Part shown: piece by piece, positions 17,625 to 25,997 of the stretch | Numbering within the stretch: the first letter of the stretch is position 1 | How the letters are laid out: each line of letters starts with the position of its first letter | Notes under the pieces: generated by a model | What the model saw: only the letters and a program-made list of their open reading frames with translations | The model's database searches: none | Told to the model about the DNA's origin: nothing | Made by a program: the position numbers and the translations under genes | From: Alkalinema sp. FACHB-956 | GTDB taxonomy: Bacteria > Cyanobacteriota > Cyanobacteriia > Leptolyngbyales > Leptolyngbyaceae | Reading direction: 5' to 3' | DNA: 64,000 nt | Assembly (NCBI RefSeq): GCF_014697025.1 | Contig: NZ_JACJRC010000012.1 | Location: forward strand, 95,073 to 159,072

Positions 17625-19980
17625 TGAAAGTCACTCCTAACGTGAAATAAAACGTACTCCCTACTCCATAGGTAGATTCAACCCAAATTTCACCCCCATG
17701 ACGTTCAACGATTTTTTTTGCGATCGTTAAGCCTGCCCCGGTTCCTCCCCCAAAGCGACCAGGTGGGTGTAATCGCTTGAAAATTCTGAAGATCGATTCA
17801 ATATGCTGCGGTCGAATTCCAATTCCGTTATCTCGCACATACATAACTAATTGCTTCGCCACCGCAGGATTGATCGTCAAGTTACTTGCAGTGACTTCTT
17901 CCGGAGTTAAGTAGCCTACCTCGATCCATGGATCAGGTTTGTCGTTGTATTTAACGCCATTACTGATTAAGTTAATCAATAGCTCAATCAGCTGATTTCG
18001 ATCGCCTTGGATGTGGGGTAACGATCGCGGAACGCGAATTTCGATCGGGTCTGATTGACTCATGTTCAGGATTTCCACAACGCCCTCAACTAAGTCATTT
18101 AAATCTACCATTGTGAGGGAAAGTTCTACCCGTCCTAACCGCGAATAATGTAATAAGGAACTAATCAGGTTTTCCATGCGCTGGGTCAATCGCATGAGGG
18201 TTTGTAATTTCTCGGTGCCGTCTGCATCCAACAGAGTTCCATAATCCTCTAGGAGGAAGCTAGAGTAATTATGAATTCCGCGTAAGGGCTCCTTAAGGTC
18301 GTGGGATGCAACGTATGCAAAGGAATCTAATTCGAAGTTCCGACGCTCTAGTTCTTGGTTCAATAGGGTCAGTTCATGGGCTTTTTGCACAACTAAACCA
18401 CTCACAATGGTACTGCGTAGCTCGATCGCGGCTTCGAGATCGTAGGGTTGCCAAGGTAACGATCGACCTCTCACAGTTTCTTTCCACCGTTCAAAGGACT
18501 GCCGGGGCGATAAATAGATCTCACCCGTTTCATGAATTGTGATCGGTTTCGTGGGATCTCCTGCCCAGTGTACCGTTTGGATGACCTCGGGCCTAAACCA
18601 CAGAATGTAGAATTGCTGGGCCTGGGAAATGGTAACCGCAATGATTCCACTGGCCGTTTTTTGCATCTGAGCCGCTGCGGGATAGACCTGGGTGAGATGA
18701 TCGGTATGGTAGACGCCAGTGTCAGTGAACTGATCCTGTAACCATTGCACTAAATCGAGCACTTTAGATCTGGAGGGCGTTTTACCGATCAATGTGATAT
18801 TTTTTTGCTCACACACGGCAAGCCCCTGCGCACCCACTAGATCCAACAAATGTTGGGATTCTTGGTGCAATCCTGCTGCTAGGGTAGGGCTATTGGACAG
18901 CGTGTTCATGAATTGATTTTGTAGATCCTGCAATCTGATGCGATGGCTGGTTTTTTCTTGGGCTTCTCTGGCTGCTAGTTCCAGGGAAATCACCTGGCCC
19001 AAAAATTCGCAAATGGTTCGAGCTGCGTAGGATAATTTACGCGGACTGTTGTGATGGCAGGCAATTAATCCCCACAATGGATGGACTGATAAATCCGATC
19101 GATGACGGAGTAGGGAAATTGACATCGATGCTTTGACGCCCATATTGTGCAAATATTCAATATGGATAGGTGAAACGCTGCGTAACGTTGATAACGTCAT
19201 ATCCAGGGGCTGACCCGCACCGTCACTAATCGTCCTTAAGGGCACAGGTTCATAGGCTACGTCTGGAATGAGCCGTAAGGGATTTAAGCTATAGAGATAT
19301 TTTGCTTGTTGAGGAATATCAGAGGCAGGATAGTGGAGTCCCAGGTAGGGAGAGAGATCTTCACGGCAGACTTCAGCGATGACGCTTCCGACGCCATTGT
19401 CATCAAAGCGATAAACCATGACGCGATCGAAGCCCGTAATCTGTTGAATTTCCTGGGTGACGGCTTGGCACAATGCCTGAATCGTTTGTGTTTGTAAAAA
19501 TTTCTGGATGGGTTGTTTAACGAACTGATAAAAATCAAAAAAGGTTACATTTTCTGCCGATTGATATTGTTCTAGTTCCAAGATGATGATCTCACCACTG
19601 CGGTGCACAACGCCTTCCAGGAGTCGCGGGGAACTTTCTCCGTCGATAGTTAACTGCAGTGGATTAACATATTCAAAATCCCCGGCTAAACAGGCTTGAA
19701 TGGATGCGATTTGGGGGGGACTCAGCAATGCTGAAAGGGGTTGATCGAGGAGGGTTTCTGGGGGATATCCTAGGTATTCAGCAGAATTTTGGCTAATTTG
19801 TACAATTCTGAGATCAGCTTCTCTGATGGCCAATAAGATGCCATGGGGCTGAATTGCAGAGGGAATGTGAATGGGTTCACGATCGCAATTGCTAACATCG
19901 ACCACTGAAGGAGTGAATTCAGGATTCGTCAGTTCTGCGATCGTAGATTTGACTTGGGCAGCTAAATCAGGAGGCAGCAT
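17617..19980 (-). CDS. Bacteriophytochrome histidine kinase (PAS-GAF-PHY-HisKA-HATPase), biliverdin class
   Basis: 787 residues from ATG 19980 (a TTG two codons upstream is the alternative). Domain order is N-terminal PAS (~20-130), GAF (~145-320), PHY (~330-510), a helical linker, HisKA with SHDLKEPLR (His560), and HATPase with LINLISNGVKYND, VRDNGIGI and GGTGAGLTIAKKIV. The GAF motif PASDIPQQAKYLY is intact. The GAF position that is Cys in Cph1-type phytochromes reads SPIHIEYLHNMG, with no Cys. A Cys (C32) sits before DREPIHIP at the N-terminus. By family rule this is a BphP/CphB-type protein attaching biliverdin and sensing red/far-red light. It is expected to phosphorylate the overlapping response regulator. 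An 11-bp inverted repeat lies immediately upstream of the start. Confidence 0.94.
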   Translation of the reverse strand: MLPPDLAAQVKSTIAELTNPEFTPSVVDVSNCDREPIHIPSAIQPHGILLAIREADLRIVQISQNSAEYLGYPPETLLDQPLSALLSPPQIASIQACLAGDFEYVNPLQLTIDGESSPRLLEGVVHRSGEIIILELEQYQSAENVTFFDFYQFVKQPIQKFLQTQTIQALCQAVTQEIQQITGFDRVMVYRFDDNGVGSVIAEVCREDLSPYLGLHYPASDIPQQAKYLYSLNPLRLIPDVAYEPVPLRTISDGAGQPLDMTLSTLRSVSPIHIEYLHNMGVKASMSISLLRHRSDLSVHPLWGLIACHHNSPRKLSYAARTICEFLGQVISLELAAREAQEKTSHRIRLQDLQNQFMNTLSNSPTLAAGLHQESQHLLDLVGAQGLAVCEQKNITLIGKTPSRSKVLDLVQWLQDQFTDTGVYHTDHLTQVYPAAAQMQKTASGIIAVTISQAQQFYILWFRPEVIQTVHWAGDPTKPITIHETGEIYLSPRQSFERWKETVRGRSLPWQPYDLEAAIELRSTIVSGLVVQKAHELTLLNQELERRNFELDSFAYVASHDLKEPLRGIHNYSSFLLEDYGTLLDADGTEKLQTLMRLTQRMENLISSLLHYSRLGRVELSLTMVDLNDLVEGVVEILNMSQSDPIEIRVPRSLPHIQGDRNQLIELLINLISNGVKYNDKPDPWIEVGYLTPEEVTASNLTINPAVAKQLVMYVRDNGIGIRPQHIESIFRIFKRLHPPGRFGGGTGAGLTIAKKIVERHGGEIWVESTYGVGSTFYFTLGVTFNV

Positions 19981-19991
19981 AGACAACGATG

Positions 19992-20061
19992 ACGAGGGGG
20001 GCTAATCCCATTATGAAGGGTCTTGTCAGGAACAAAACTCCTTTTCTTTTGCCCCCCTCGT
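19992..20061 (-). promoter_or_regulatory. Inverted repeat in the phytochrome leader
   Basis: A perfect 11-bp inverted repeat: ACGAGGGGGGC at 19992-20002 and its complement at 20051-20061, separated by 48 bp. The start-proximal arm ends 11 nt before the phytochrome ATG and takes the place of any Shine-Dalgarno. In mRNA this could fold and block initiation. The 48-nt loop holds an AAGGAG. Whether the two arms mark a protein-binding site instead cannot be told. Confidence 0.5.
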
Positions 20062-20135
20062 TACGGTTTCTAAACAACTTTAGTTTGCGCTAGGCTAGTT
20101 TGGGGATTGGGTATCCATTTTCTAGCGGTTCCAGC

Positions 20136-20426
20136 CTAGCTGTTCCAGCGGGTACAAAGGCTCATGACGCTACCTGTCGGTAAGGTTAGGAGTTGTTCGC
20201 GAATGGCGTTTTCTGTGGCTAACCAAGGTAGAGGACGGCTCCACTCTCCCATGGGTGCAAAGCCCCGCTGATGCAGGTTTTTGATGGTTGCCAATACGTC
20301 CTGCCGATCGCCGATGACTAAAACCCGCACGGGGCGTCGTTCCTGGCTGGAACGATCGCGGGTCAGAATGGCAGCAGCTTCCTGCGATCGGGCGTCATGG
20401 GCGCGATCGTCTCTGTACTCAGTCAT
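20136..20426 (-). CDS. Small hypothetical protein
   Basis: 96 residues from ATG 20426, preceded by GGAG. The first ~30 residues are charged and probably disordered. Residues 32-70 (RPVRVLVIGDRQDVLATIKNLHQRGFAPMGEWSRPLP) look like a small alpha/beta unit beginning with a beta strand and a GDR turn. I do not recognise the family. Its 5' leader contains a structured element that also precedes the small gene at 41733-41918. It lies upstream of the phytochrome gene on the same strand, 155 bp away. Confidence 0.65.
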   Translation of the reverse strand: MTEYRDDRAHDARSQEAAAILTRDRSSQERRPVRVLVIGDRQDVLATIKNLHQRGFAPMGEWSRPLPWLATENAIREQLLTLPTGSVMSLCTRWNS

Positions 20427-20463
20427 TGGAGCATCTCCGATTTAATTTTTGGTTTCCTGGTAA

Positions 20464-20532
20464 GAAAACCGAAAATCTAGCCATCCTGCCTCTTTGCAGC
20501 GACGAACAGGAAGGCTTTTGGAGTGCTAAAAT
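20464..20532 (-). promoter_or_regulatory. Structured 5' leader element, copy A
   Basis: On the - strand it begins ATTTTAGCACTCC, forms a 9-bp stem with one mismatch between GCCTTCCTG and CAGGATGGC, and ends with CTAGATTTTCGGTTTTC, 37 nt before the ATG at 20426. Copy B at 41953-42020 has the same flanks and the same stem position with different stem bases. It could be a riboregulator or attenuator. I could not match it to a named RNA family. Confidence 0.55.
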
Positions 20533-20832
20533 CTCCAAAGCCTCTGCGTTGCCTCAGACAACGGAGGGGTCAGTCATCCAGGGTTGGTTACGACAACTCT
20601 GGGTGACGATGACGACCAGATTTTTGGGTTCCTGCTATTCCCCGCCGTCATGGAAGGAATAACTTAATGGACAACCTTACGGGATTTTTTTGAGTCCGTC
20701 AACTCTTGATTTGTTAACTTTTTTCAGCCAAAGTTGCGCCGGTGGTTGACATTGACTGTTGACAATTACCTCCCCTACCTGTGACGATTTCCATCCGCTC
20801 GATCGTGGTCGGGAATTTGAGGATTGATATTA
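20533..20832. other. Gene-free gap
   Basis: About 300 bp between the leader of the 96-residue gene and the end of the first hemagglutinin-type gene. A + strand frame of 78 codons crosses it but has no ribosome-binding site or recognisable content. Near 20745-20765 TTGACATTGACTGTTGACA holds two TTGACA-like boxes with no clear -10 partner. Confidence 0.45.
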
Positions 20833-23316
20833 TCAATGCATTCCATAGGCAGTTGTGATGCTTGGCCCACTACAATTGGCGATCGCGGGTGTATTCACAG
20901 GCACAGGACTGGCAACAAGTTCGATCGAACCATCATGCTTGCGCTTAAATCCTGAAGCTTGTACGAGAGCTGATGGATCTGCGGGGCTGGCCGCAACCGA
21001 GCTTTGACTGCTACGATAGGTGAAGAGATCGCGCAAGTCACTCCAAAGAAGAAAAACAGATATGTCCTGATTGGGGTTCTGTGGCAAACCGCCTTTACCT
21101 GAAACAACAAAACTACTGTCCGATGTTGTTCCACATCCCTTAACAATTTGCTGACTAGCATCACTCAAAGTTGTAGGCAGCTGACCTAAATTAGAGCTAG
21201 GAACGACCTCTATACCATTGATTTGTACAGTACCATTTATCCCAAACTGAGAACTAGCATTAATGTCATTTTCGGGTGTACGTTGTGCTCGATATTGCAA
21301 GCCAAAAAGACCTTTCGTTGTAATTTGAATCTGACCTCCGTTCCCTTTAATTGCATCAGCTAAAATATCGCTATTATTTAAACCTAAAATGATTGGTGAA
21401 TTAATAATAATATTTCCCCCACTACCGTTGTCAGTCCCAAAGGATGTTGTACCAATGATTGATCGATGATTTAAAACAAGTAAGTTACTATTAATTTGAA
21501 TGTCACCACCATTACCGACTAAATTGAAAGCACCAATATAAGAATAGTCATCTAATTTAATTTCGCCTGCATTAATATCAATTTTTCCAGCTCGATTACT
21601 TCCGAAATTCTCTATAGTGACACTTCCTCCGTTATAGAGCGCTAAAAACGGGGTATTGATAATAATATCTCCCCCTGCCCCAGATGGAACGGCGGGTAAT
21701 CCAAACAGTTTTTGATAAAGGGGTAGGGGTGGAACTACAGCAGAAGCAATGCTACTGGTGTAGAAGTCAGATTCACTGTACCCATTCACTGAGACTGATT
21801 CACTAGCGTTGATGATAAGATTTCCTGCATCGCCTGCGCTAATTGTTGAAGTGCCAACTTGACCACCATTACTGACTTGTAAGATACGGGAATTGATTAC
21901 CACTGTGCCCGACTGTTCAGCTTTAGCCAAATTATATGACCCAATTATACTAGGAGCTTTTAAACTGGATAAGCCCTGGATGTCGATCGTGTCGGCATTG
22001 ATAAAAACATCACCCGATCCCGATCCCTGTAAAAAATTAGCTGAGCCAATAAATCCTCCCTCTTTAACAGCTAAAGATTTACTTGTAATGAGTACTTGAC
22101 CTCCTTTTCCACCAGCAGTTGCTAATGTTCCAATTCGACTAAAATTCTCAGGAGAGTTGACATCATAACCAAAAACTGTAAGCTTGTCAGTGTTAATAGC
22201 AATAGTCGTTCCTAATCCAGATCCATAGTTTCGGCTATAAACAACGCCACCAGATAGGGTCAATAGTTCAGGTGTCTGGATAATAATTTGACCACCGCCA
22301 ACTGGCCCAAAGTTATCTTGAAGTATGCCACCCAAAGCATTGGAGTTAGGAACAGTGTCCTGTATTACGAGACGGTTAGCAGCAGATACTGCAATGGCTC
22401 CCGCACCACTGATTCCTAAGTTTTTGCTATGTATGAGTGAACCTTGTTGAATATTGATCTGTCCGCCTTGAATTTGAACATTTCCTGGAATAATGTCTCC
22501 GACCTCAATGCTAGACTGTTGCGTCAGATTAATTGAGCCAAATTTTGTAATTCCCACAGTTTGGGTAGAAAAGCCTTGGTCAACTGGTTGCAGCTGAATC
22601 AATCCTGGTTGGGCTACGCTATTCAGTTCAATCCGCCCGCCCGGAGCTTGCAAAACACCGCCCTTGAGGTCGATATCCCCGCCGATTAATGCTAATGTTT
22701 GATTCGCTGCAATATTTAGACCAGAATAAGGTGCAGAGGCAAAGTAAGGAGAAATTGTTGAGGTTGTTGTTAATTGATGACCTGTTCCTTGGACTGTAAT
22801 TGATCCTGAAGTTTCTCCCATTTGCAAGCCGATCGGTGCGCTCATCGTCAGCACAGGCGGATTGCTCGGATTGACTGCGCTAAATTCTGTCCCATCGCCA
22901 AATTTAACGCTATTTGCTGTTGTTCCAATAAACGATCCCCCAAGATTCAACGAGGCATTGGGGCCAAATAAAATCCCACTGGGATTCAACAAAAATAAGC
23001 TAGCAGAACCATTCGCTTTAATCAGTCCATTGATGTTGGATGCAGTGCTTCCTGTCACCCGCGCAAAAATATTCTGCACATCCAGTGCGTTGTTGAAAAA
23101 GGCAGAACCGCCTGTGGGCACTGAGAACTGGCTAAAGCTATGGAATAAATTGCCGCCCGATCGTGCACCGTTATCGATCGTGAAATCTAATGCGTTGGGG
23201 CTGGTTGCAGTTGTGGATAATGTGCCATCAGGAATGACTTGAGCTTGGGCAAACTCTACGCTAGACAGTAAACCGACTCCCCCACCCAAGACACTAACGA
23301 TCAACCGAACGTTCAT
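20833..23316 (-). CDS. Filamentous-hemagglutinin-domain exoprotein (TpsA-like), paralog 1
   Basis: 827 residues. Signal peptide MNVRLIVSVLGGGVGLLSSVEFAQA, probable cleavage before QVIPDGT. Residues ~28-150 are the TPS secretion domain with NLFHSFSQFSVP, ASLFLLNPSGILFGPNASLNLGG and SFIGTTANS. The middle is beta-helix-like, rich in G, N, I and S (GGDIIINTPF, GNGGDIQINSN). The C-terminal ~130 residues are shared by all five paralogs: NDINASSQFGINGTVQ, then KGCGTT, GKGGLPQNP, WSDLRDL and IANCSG, giving a conserved Cys pair about 100 residues apart. These proteins are exported through a TpsB outer-membrane pore and act at the cell surface in adhesion or aggregation (family knowledge). Last gene of the five-gene array; no tpsB in the window. 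Confidence 0.9.
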   Translation of the reverse strand: MNVRLIVSVLGGGVGLLSSVEFAQAQVIPDGTLSTTATSPNALDFTIDNGARSGGNLFHSFSQFSVPTGGSAFFNNALDVQNIFARVTGSTASNINGLIKANGSASLFLLNPSGILFGPNASLNLGGSFIGTTANSVKFGDGTEFSAVNPSNPPVLTMSAPIGLQMGETSGSITVQGTGHQLTTTSTISPYFASAPYSGLNIAANQTLALIGGDIDLKGGVLQAPGGRIELNSVAQPGLIQLQPVDQGFSTQTVGITKFGSINLTQQSSIEVGDIIPGNVQIQGGQINIQQGSLIHSKNLGISGAGAIAVSAANRLVIQDTVPNSNALGGILQDNFGPVGGGQIIIQTPELLTLSGGVVYSRNYGSGLGTTIAINTDKLTVFGYDVNSPENFSRIGTLATAGGKGGQVLITSKSLAVKEGGFIGSANFLQGSGSGDVFINADTIDIQGLSSLKAPSIIGSYNLAKAEQSGTVVINSRILQVSNGGQVGTSTISAGDAGNLIINASESVSVNGYSESDFYTSSIASAVVPPLPLYQKLFGLPAVPSGAGGDIIINTPFLALYNGGSVTIENFGSNRAGKIDINAGEIKLDDYSYIGAFNLVGNGGDIQINSNLLVLNHRSIIGTTSFGTDNGSGGNIIINSPIILGLNNSDILADAIKGNGGQIQITTKGLFGLQYRAQRTPENDINASSQFGINGTVQINGIEVVPSSNLGQLPTTLSDASQQIVKGCGTTSDSSFVVSGKGGLPQNPNQDISVFLLWSDLRDLFTYRSSQSSVAASPADPSALVQASGFKRKHDGSIELVASPVPVNTPAIANCSGPSITTAYGMH

Positions 23317-23396
23317 GAGAGCACTCCATTCACTGCTACTCTAGACTACCCAGTAATCATGTCTTGGAGTTCCGCCAATTAACGGAATTCAGGATG

Positions 23397-25889
23397 TTAG
23401 CTCGATCTCGTCTTGGTTGCAACAGTCGTCATTGCTGATCCGGCACAGGTGGCGATCGCGGCTACGGGAACAGGTGTAGAACTGGCAACAAGTTCGATCG
23501 ATCCATCAGCATTACGTTGAAACCTAGAGGCTTGCACAAGAGTAGAGGAAGTTGCAGGACTGGCAGCAACTGTGCCGGAATGGCCACGATAGGCAGAGAG
23601 ATCCCGCACATCATTCCAAGTGTGATCACTCACCACTTGTTGACTCGGGTTCTGGGGAATGCCGCCCCGGCCCGTCGCCACAAACTGACTCCCTTGAGTC
23701 GTTGAACAGCCCGTCGCTATTTTTTGACTCGGGTCAAACACATTAACCAAAAATTCCGTTAATCCAGCACCGGGATCAGTCCCGATCGTATTGACTTTCA
23801 CAATCCCATTCACACCAAATTTAGAACTCGCCGTAATGTCATTTTCAGGCGTTAAGCGATTACGATACTTCAATCCTAAAATTCCTTGCGTCGTAATATT
23901 AATATTACCACCACGACCTTTCACAGCATTGGCGATAATGTCACTATTTTCTAATCCTAAGATGATGGGTGAAAAGATTGCAATGTTACCTCCATTACCC
24001 TTTCCACCAGCTTTAGCACTCATAAAACTATTGTGACGCAATAGCAAGATATCTCTTGCTGTGATTGTCATATTTCCACCTTGTCCAACAATGGTAGATG
24101 TTTTGATTTGACCTTGTTGATCTAATATAATTTCGTTTGCATTGAGTATTAAACTTCCTGCATCACCACTACCCACATTTTCCGCCGCAATATATCCCTG
24201 ATTCCGCACTTGAATACTGGGTGCTGTAATAGATAAATTGCCTGCATTTCCACTAGGTAATGGGGGTAACCCAAAAATTTGCTGGAGTCGTCCTGGCGGG
24301 TTCTGTCCAGAGGCGATGATGCGACTCCGTTCTGAGAGAACTGACCCGGCTCCATCAATCTCAATCGATTCACTAGCTTTAATAGTGAGGCTCCCTGCAT
24401 TACTACTTCCGGAGGTACTAGCAGAGATCACGCCACCAGCCTTGAGTAAGAGTCGCCCTGTCTGAATATTGATTGTTTTCGATGCGCCGCCCCAGAAAGA
24501 GGTGGTAGCAATGACAGAACCCACACCAGTTCCTTTGTTTTCGCCAATGAGGGAAATTTGCTCGGCGTCAATGTTTACCGTACCTCCGCCTTGCCCCCCA
24601 AACACACTAGAGCTGATCACAGCACCATCCCGCAACATTAGATCTGAAGTATTGACTATCAGATCACCACCCTTCCCAGCACCAGCATTAGAGGGTGTTA
24701 TGATCCCACTGGTGGCTGCCACATCCAGGGGGGAATAGCCACTCAAATCGATCGATTCGGTTGCATTCACCGTGAGATTGCCTCCAGCACCTCCATTTCT
24801 GAAGGTTGTGGTAATCAGTCGGCCACCGTCACGAGCCACTATCTGGCGCGCTGATACCTCGATATGGTTGCCCTGTCCTCTCCCCAGATTTTCCGACAGA
24901 ATTAAACTGGGATCTCGGTTGGGCAAGACACCGCCGAGTTCAAGTAAATCCGCATTCACCTCAATCCCACCTAGGGCATTTTGGCTACCGCGCTGTTGCA
25001 CCATGACGATGGAACTATCCTGCAACTGAACGGTTTGACCTTGCAGATGAATAGACCCACCTGGACTACCACTGGCATCGACCAGCGCGGCCTGTGAGAG
25101 CCGAATGTCGGCCAAGGTAGGCAGTGAGGTATAGTCAAATGTCCAACGGGATGTCGTGGTATCCAACGCCACAGTACCCGCTTGCCCGCTGCCCAGTTCA
25201 ACGTGACCGCTTTCAGCCAGCAAAACGCCTCCTGTCAATTGAATCCCATTTCCAATGAGTGCCAAGGTGTTTCCAGGCTGCACCCGTAAGCCTTTAATGG
25301 AGGGATTGCGGGTTGCTGGCCCGAGGAAAGAGGGGGCATGTTTGAGGGTATGGCCTGACCCGTTGACTTGGATGTTGCCAGGATTGGAACCCATCTGCAA
25401 CCCGATCGGGGCACTCATCGTCAACAAGGGTGAATGATTTGAATTCACTGCGCTAAATTCTGTTCCATCGGCAAATTTAACGCTATTTGCTGTTGTTCCA
25501 ATAAATGATCCCCCAAGATTCAACGAGGCGTTGGGGCCGAATAAAATGCCACTGGGATTGAGTAGGAATAAACTGGCAGTGCCATTCGCTTTAATCAGTC
25601 CATCGATGTTGGATGCAGTGCCCCCGGTCACCCGCGCAAAAATATTCTGCACATCCAACCCATTGTTGAAAAAGGCTGAACCGCCCGTGGGAACTGAGAA
25701 CTGGCTGAAGCTATGAAATAAGTTACCCCCCGATCGCGCACCACCATCGATCGTGAAATCCCGTGCGTTAGGACTGGTCACTGTCGTAGGTACGCTACCG
25801 TCTGGAATCACTTGAGCACTGGCACTGTTTATCCCTGATAGAACTCCTGCTAAGAATCCCAGCATACCTACGATCGACTGAGCTTGCAT
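23397..25889 (-). CDS. Filamentous-hemagglutinin-domain exoprotein (TpsA-like), paralog 2
   Basis: 830 residues from ATG 25889 (MQAQSIVGMLG). Starts further upstream at 25907 and 25919 are possible, but this one aligns with paralog 3 (MKAQSIV) and gives a clean signal peptide ending SASA-QVIPDG. The TPS domain and C-terminal module are as in paralog 1, with Cys at KIATGCSTT and IATCAGS. The C-terminus extends ~12 residues past the last Cys. The middle repeats INAxx/GNLxIxA beta-helix rungs, for example GGAGGNLTVNATESIDLSG. It lies 80 bp upstream of paralog 1. Confidence 0.9.
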   Translation of the reverse strand: MQAQSIVGMLGFLAGVLSGINSASAQVIPDGSVPTTVTSPNARDFTIDGGARSGGNLFHSFSQFSVPTGGSAFFNNGLDVQNIFARVTGGTASNIDGLIKANGTASLFLLNPSGILFGPNASLNLGGSFIGTTANSVKFADGTEFSAVNSNHSPLLTMSAPIGLQMGSNPGNIQVNGSGHTLKHAPSFLGPATRNPSIKGLRVQPGNTLALIGNGIQLTGGVLLAESGHVELGSGQAGTVALDTTTSRWTFDYTSLPTLADIRLSQAALVDASGSPGGSIHLQGQTVQLQDSSIVMVQQRGSQNALGGIEVNADLLELGGVLPNRDPSLILSENLGRGQGNHIEVSARQIVARDGGRLITTTFRNGGAGGNLTVNATESIDLSGYSPLDVAATSGIITPSNAGAGKGGDLIVNTSDLMLRDGAVISSSVFGGQGGGTVNIDAEQISLIGENKGTGVGSVIATTSFWGGASKTINIQTGRLLLKAGGVISASTSGSSNAGSLTIKASESIEIDGAGSVLSERSRIIASGQNPPGRLQQIFGLPPLPSGNAGNLSITAPSIQVRNQGYIAAENVGSGDAGSLILNANEIILDQQGQIKTSTIVGQGGNMTITARDILLLRHNSFMSAKAGGKGNGGNIAIFSPIILGLENSDIIANAVKGRGGNINITTQGILGLKYRNRLTPENDITASSKFGVNGIVKVNTIGTDPGAGLTEFLVNVFDPSQKIATGCSTTQGSQFVATGRGGIPQNPSQQVVSDHTWNDVRDLSAYRGHSGTVAASPATSSTLVQASRFQRNADGSIELVASSTPVPVAAIATCAGSAMTTVATKTRSS

Positions 25890-25997
25890 CCGAACCCACA
25901 CTCCCATTCGAGCCCACACTCCAGAGATTTCTGCCCTAGGGTGCCCGGATACCGTTGCAGCTAGCTCAGTGAACTGACGTAATCCAGTTTTGCACCT

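Noticed and set aside
19972..20010. A 14-codon upstream frame in the phytochrome leader overlapping its start
   Set aside because: ATG without any ribosome-binding site; overlap with the start is as expected by chance.
20426..20662. 78-codon + strand frame
   Set aside because: It crosses the structured leader of the - strand gene, has no Shine-Dalgarno and no recognisable composition.
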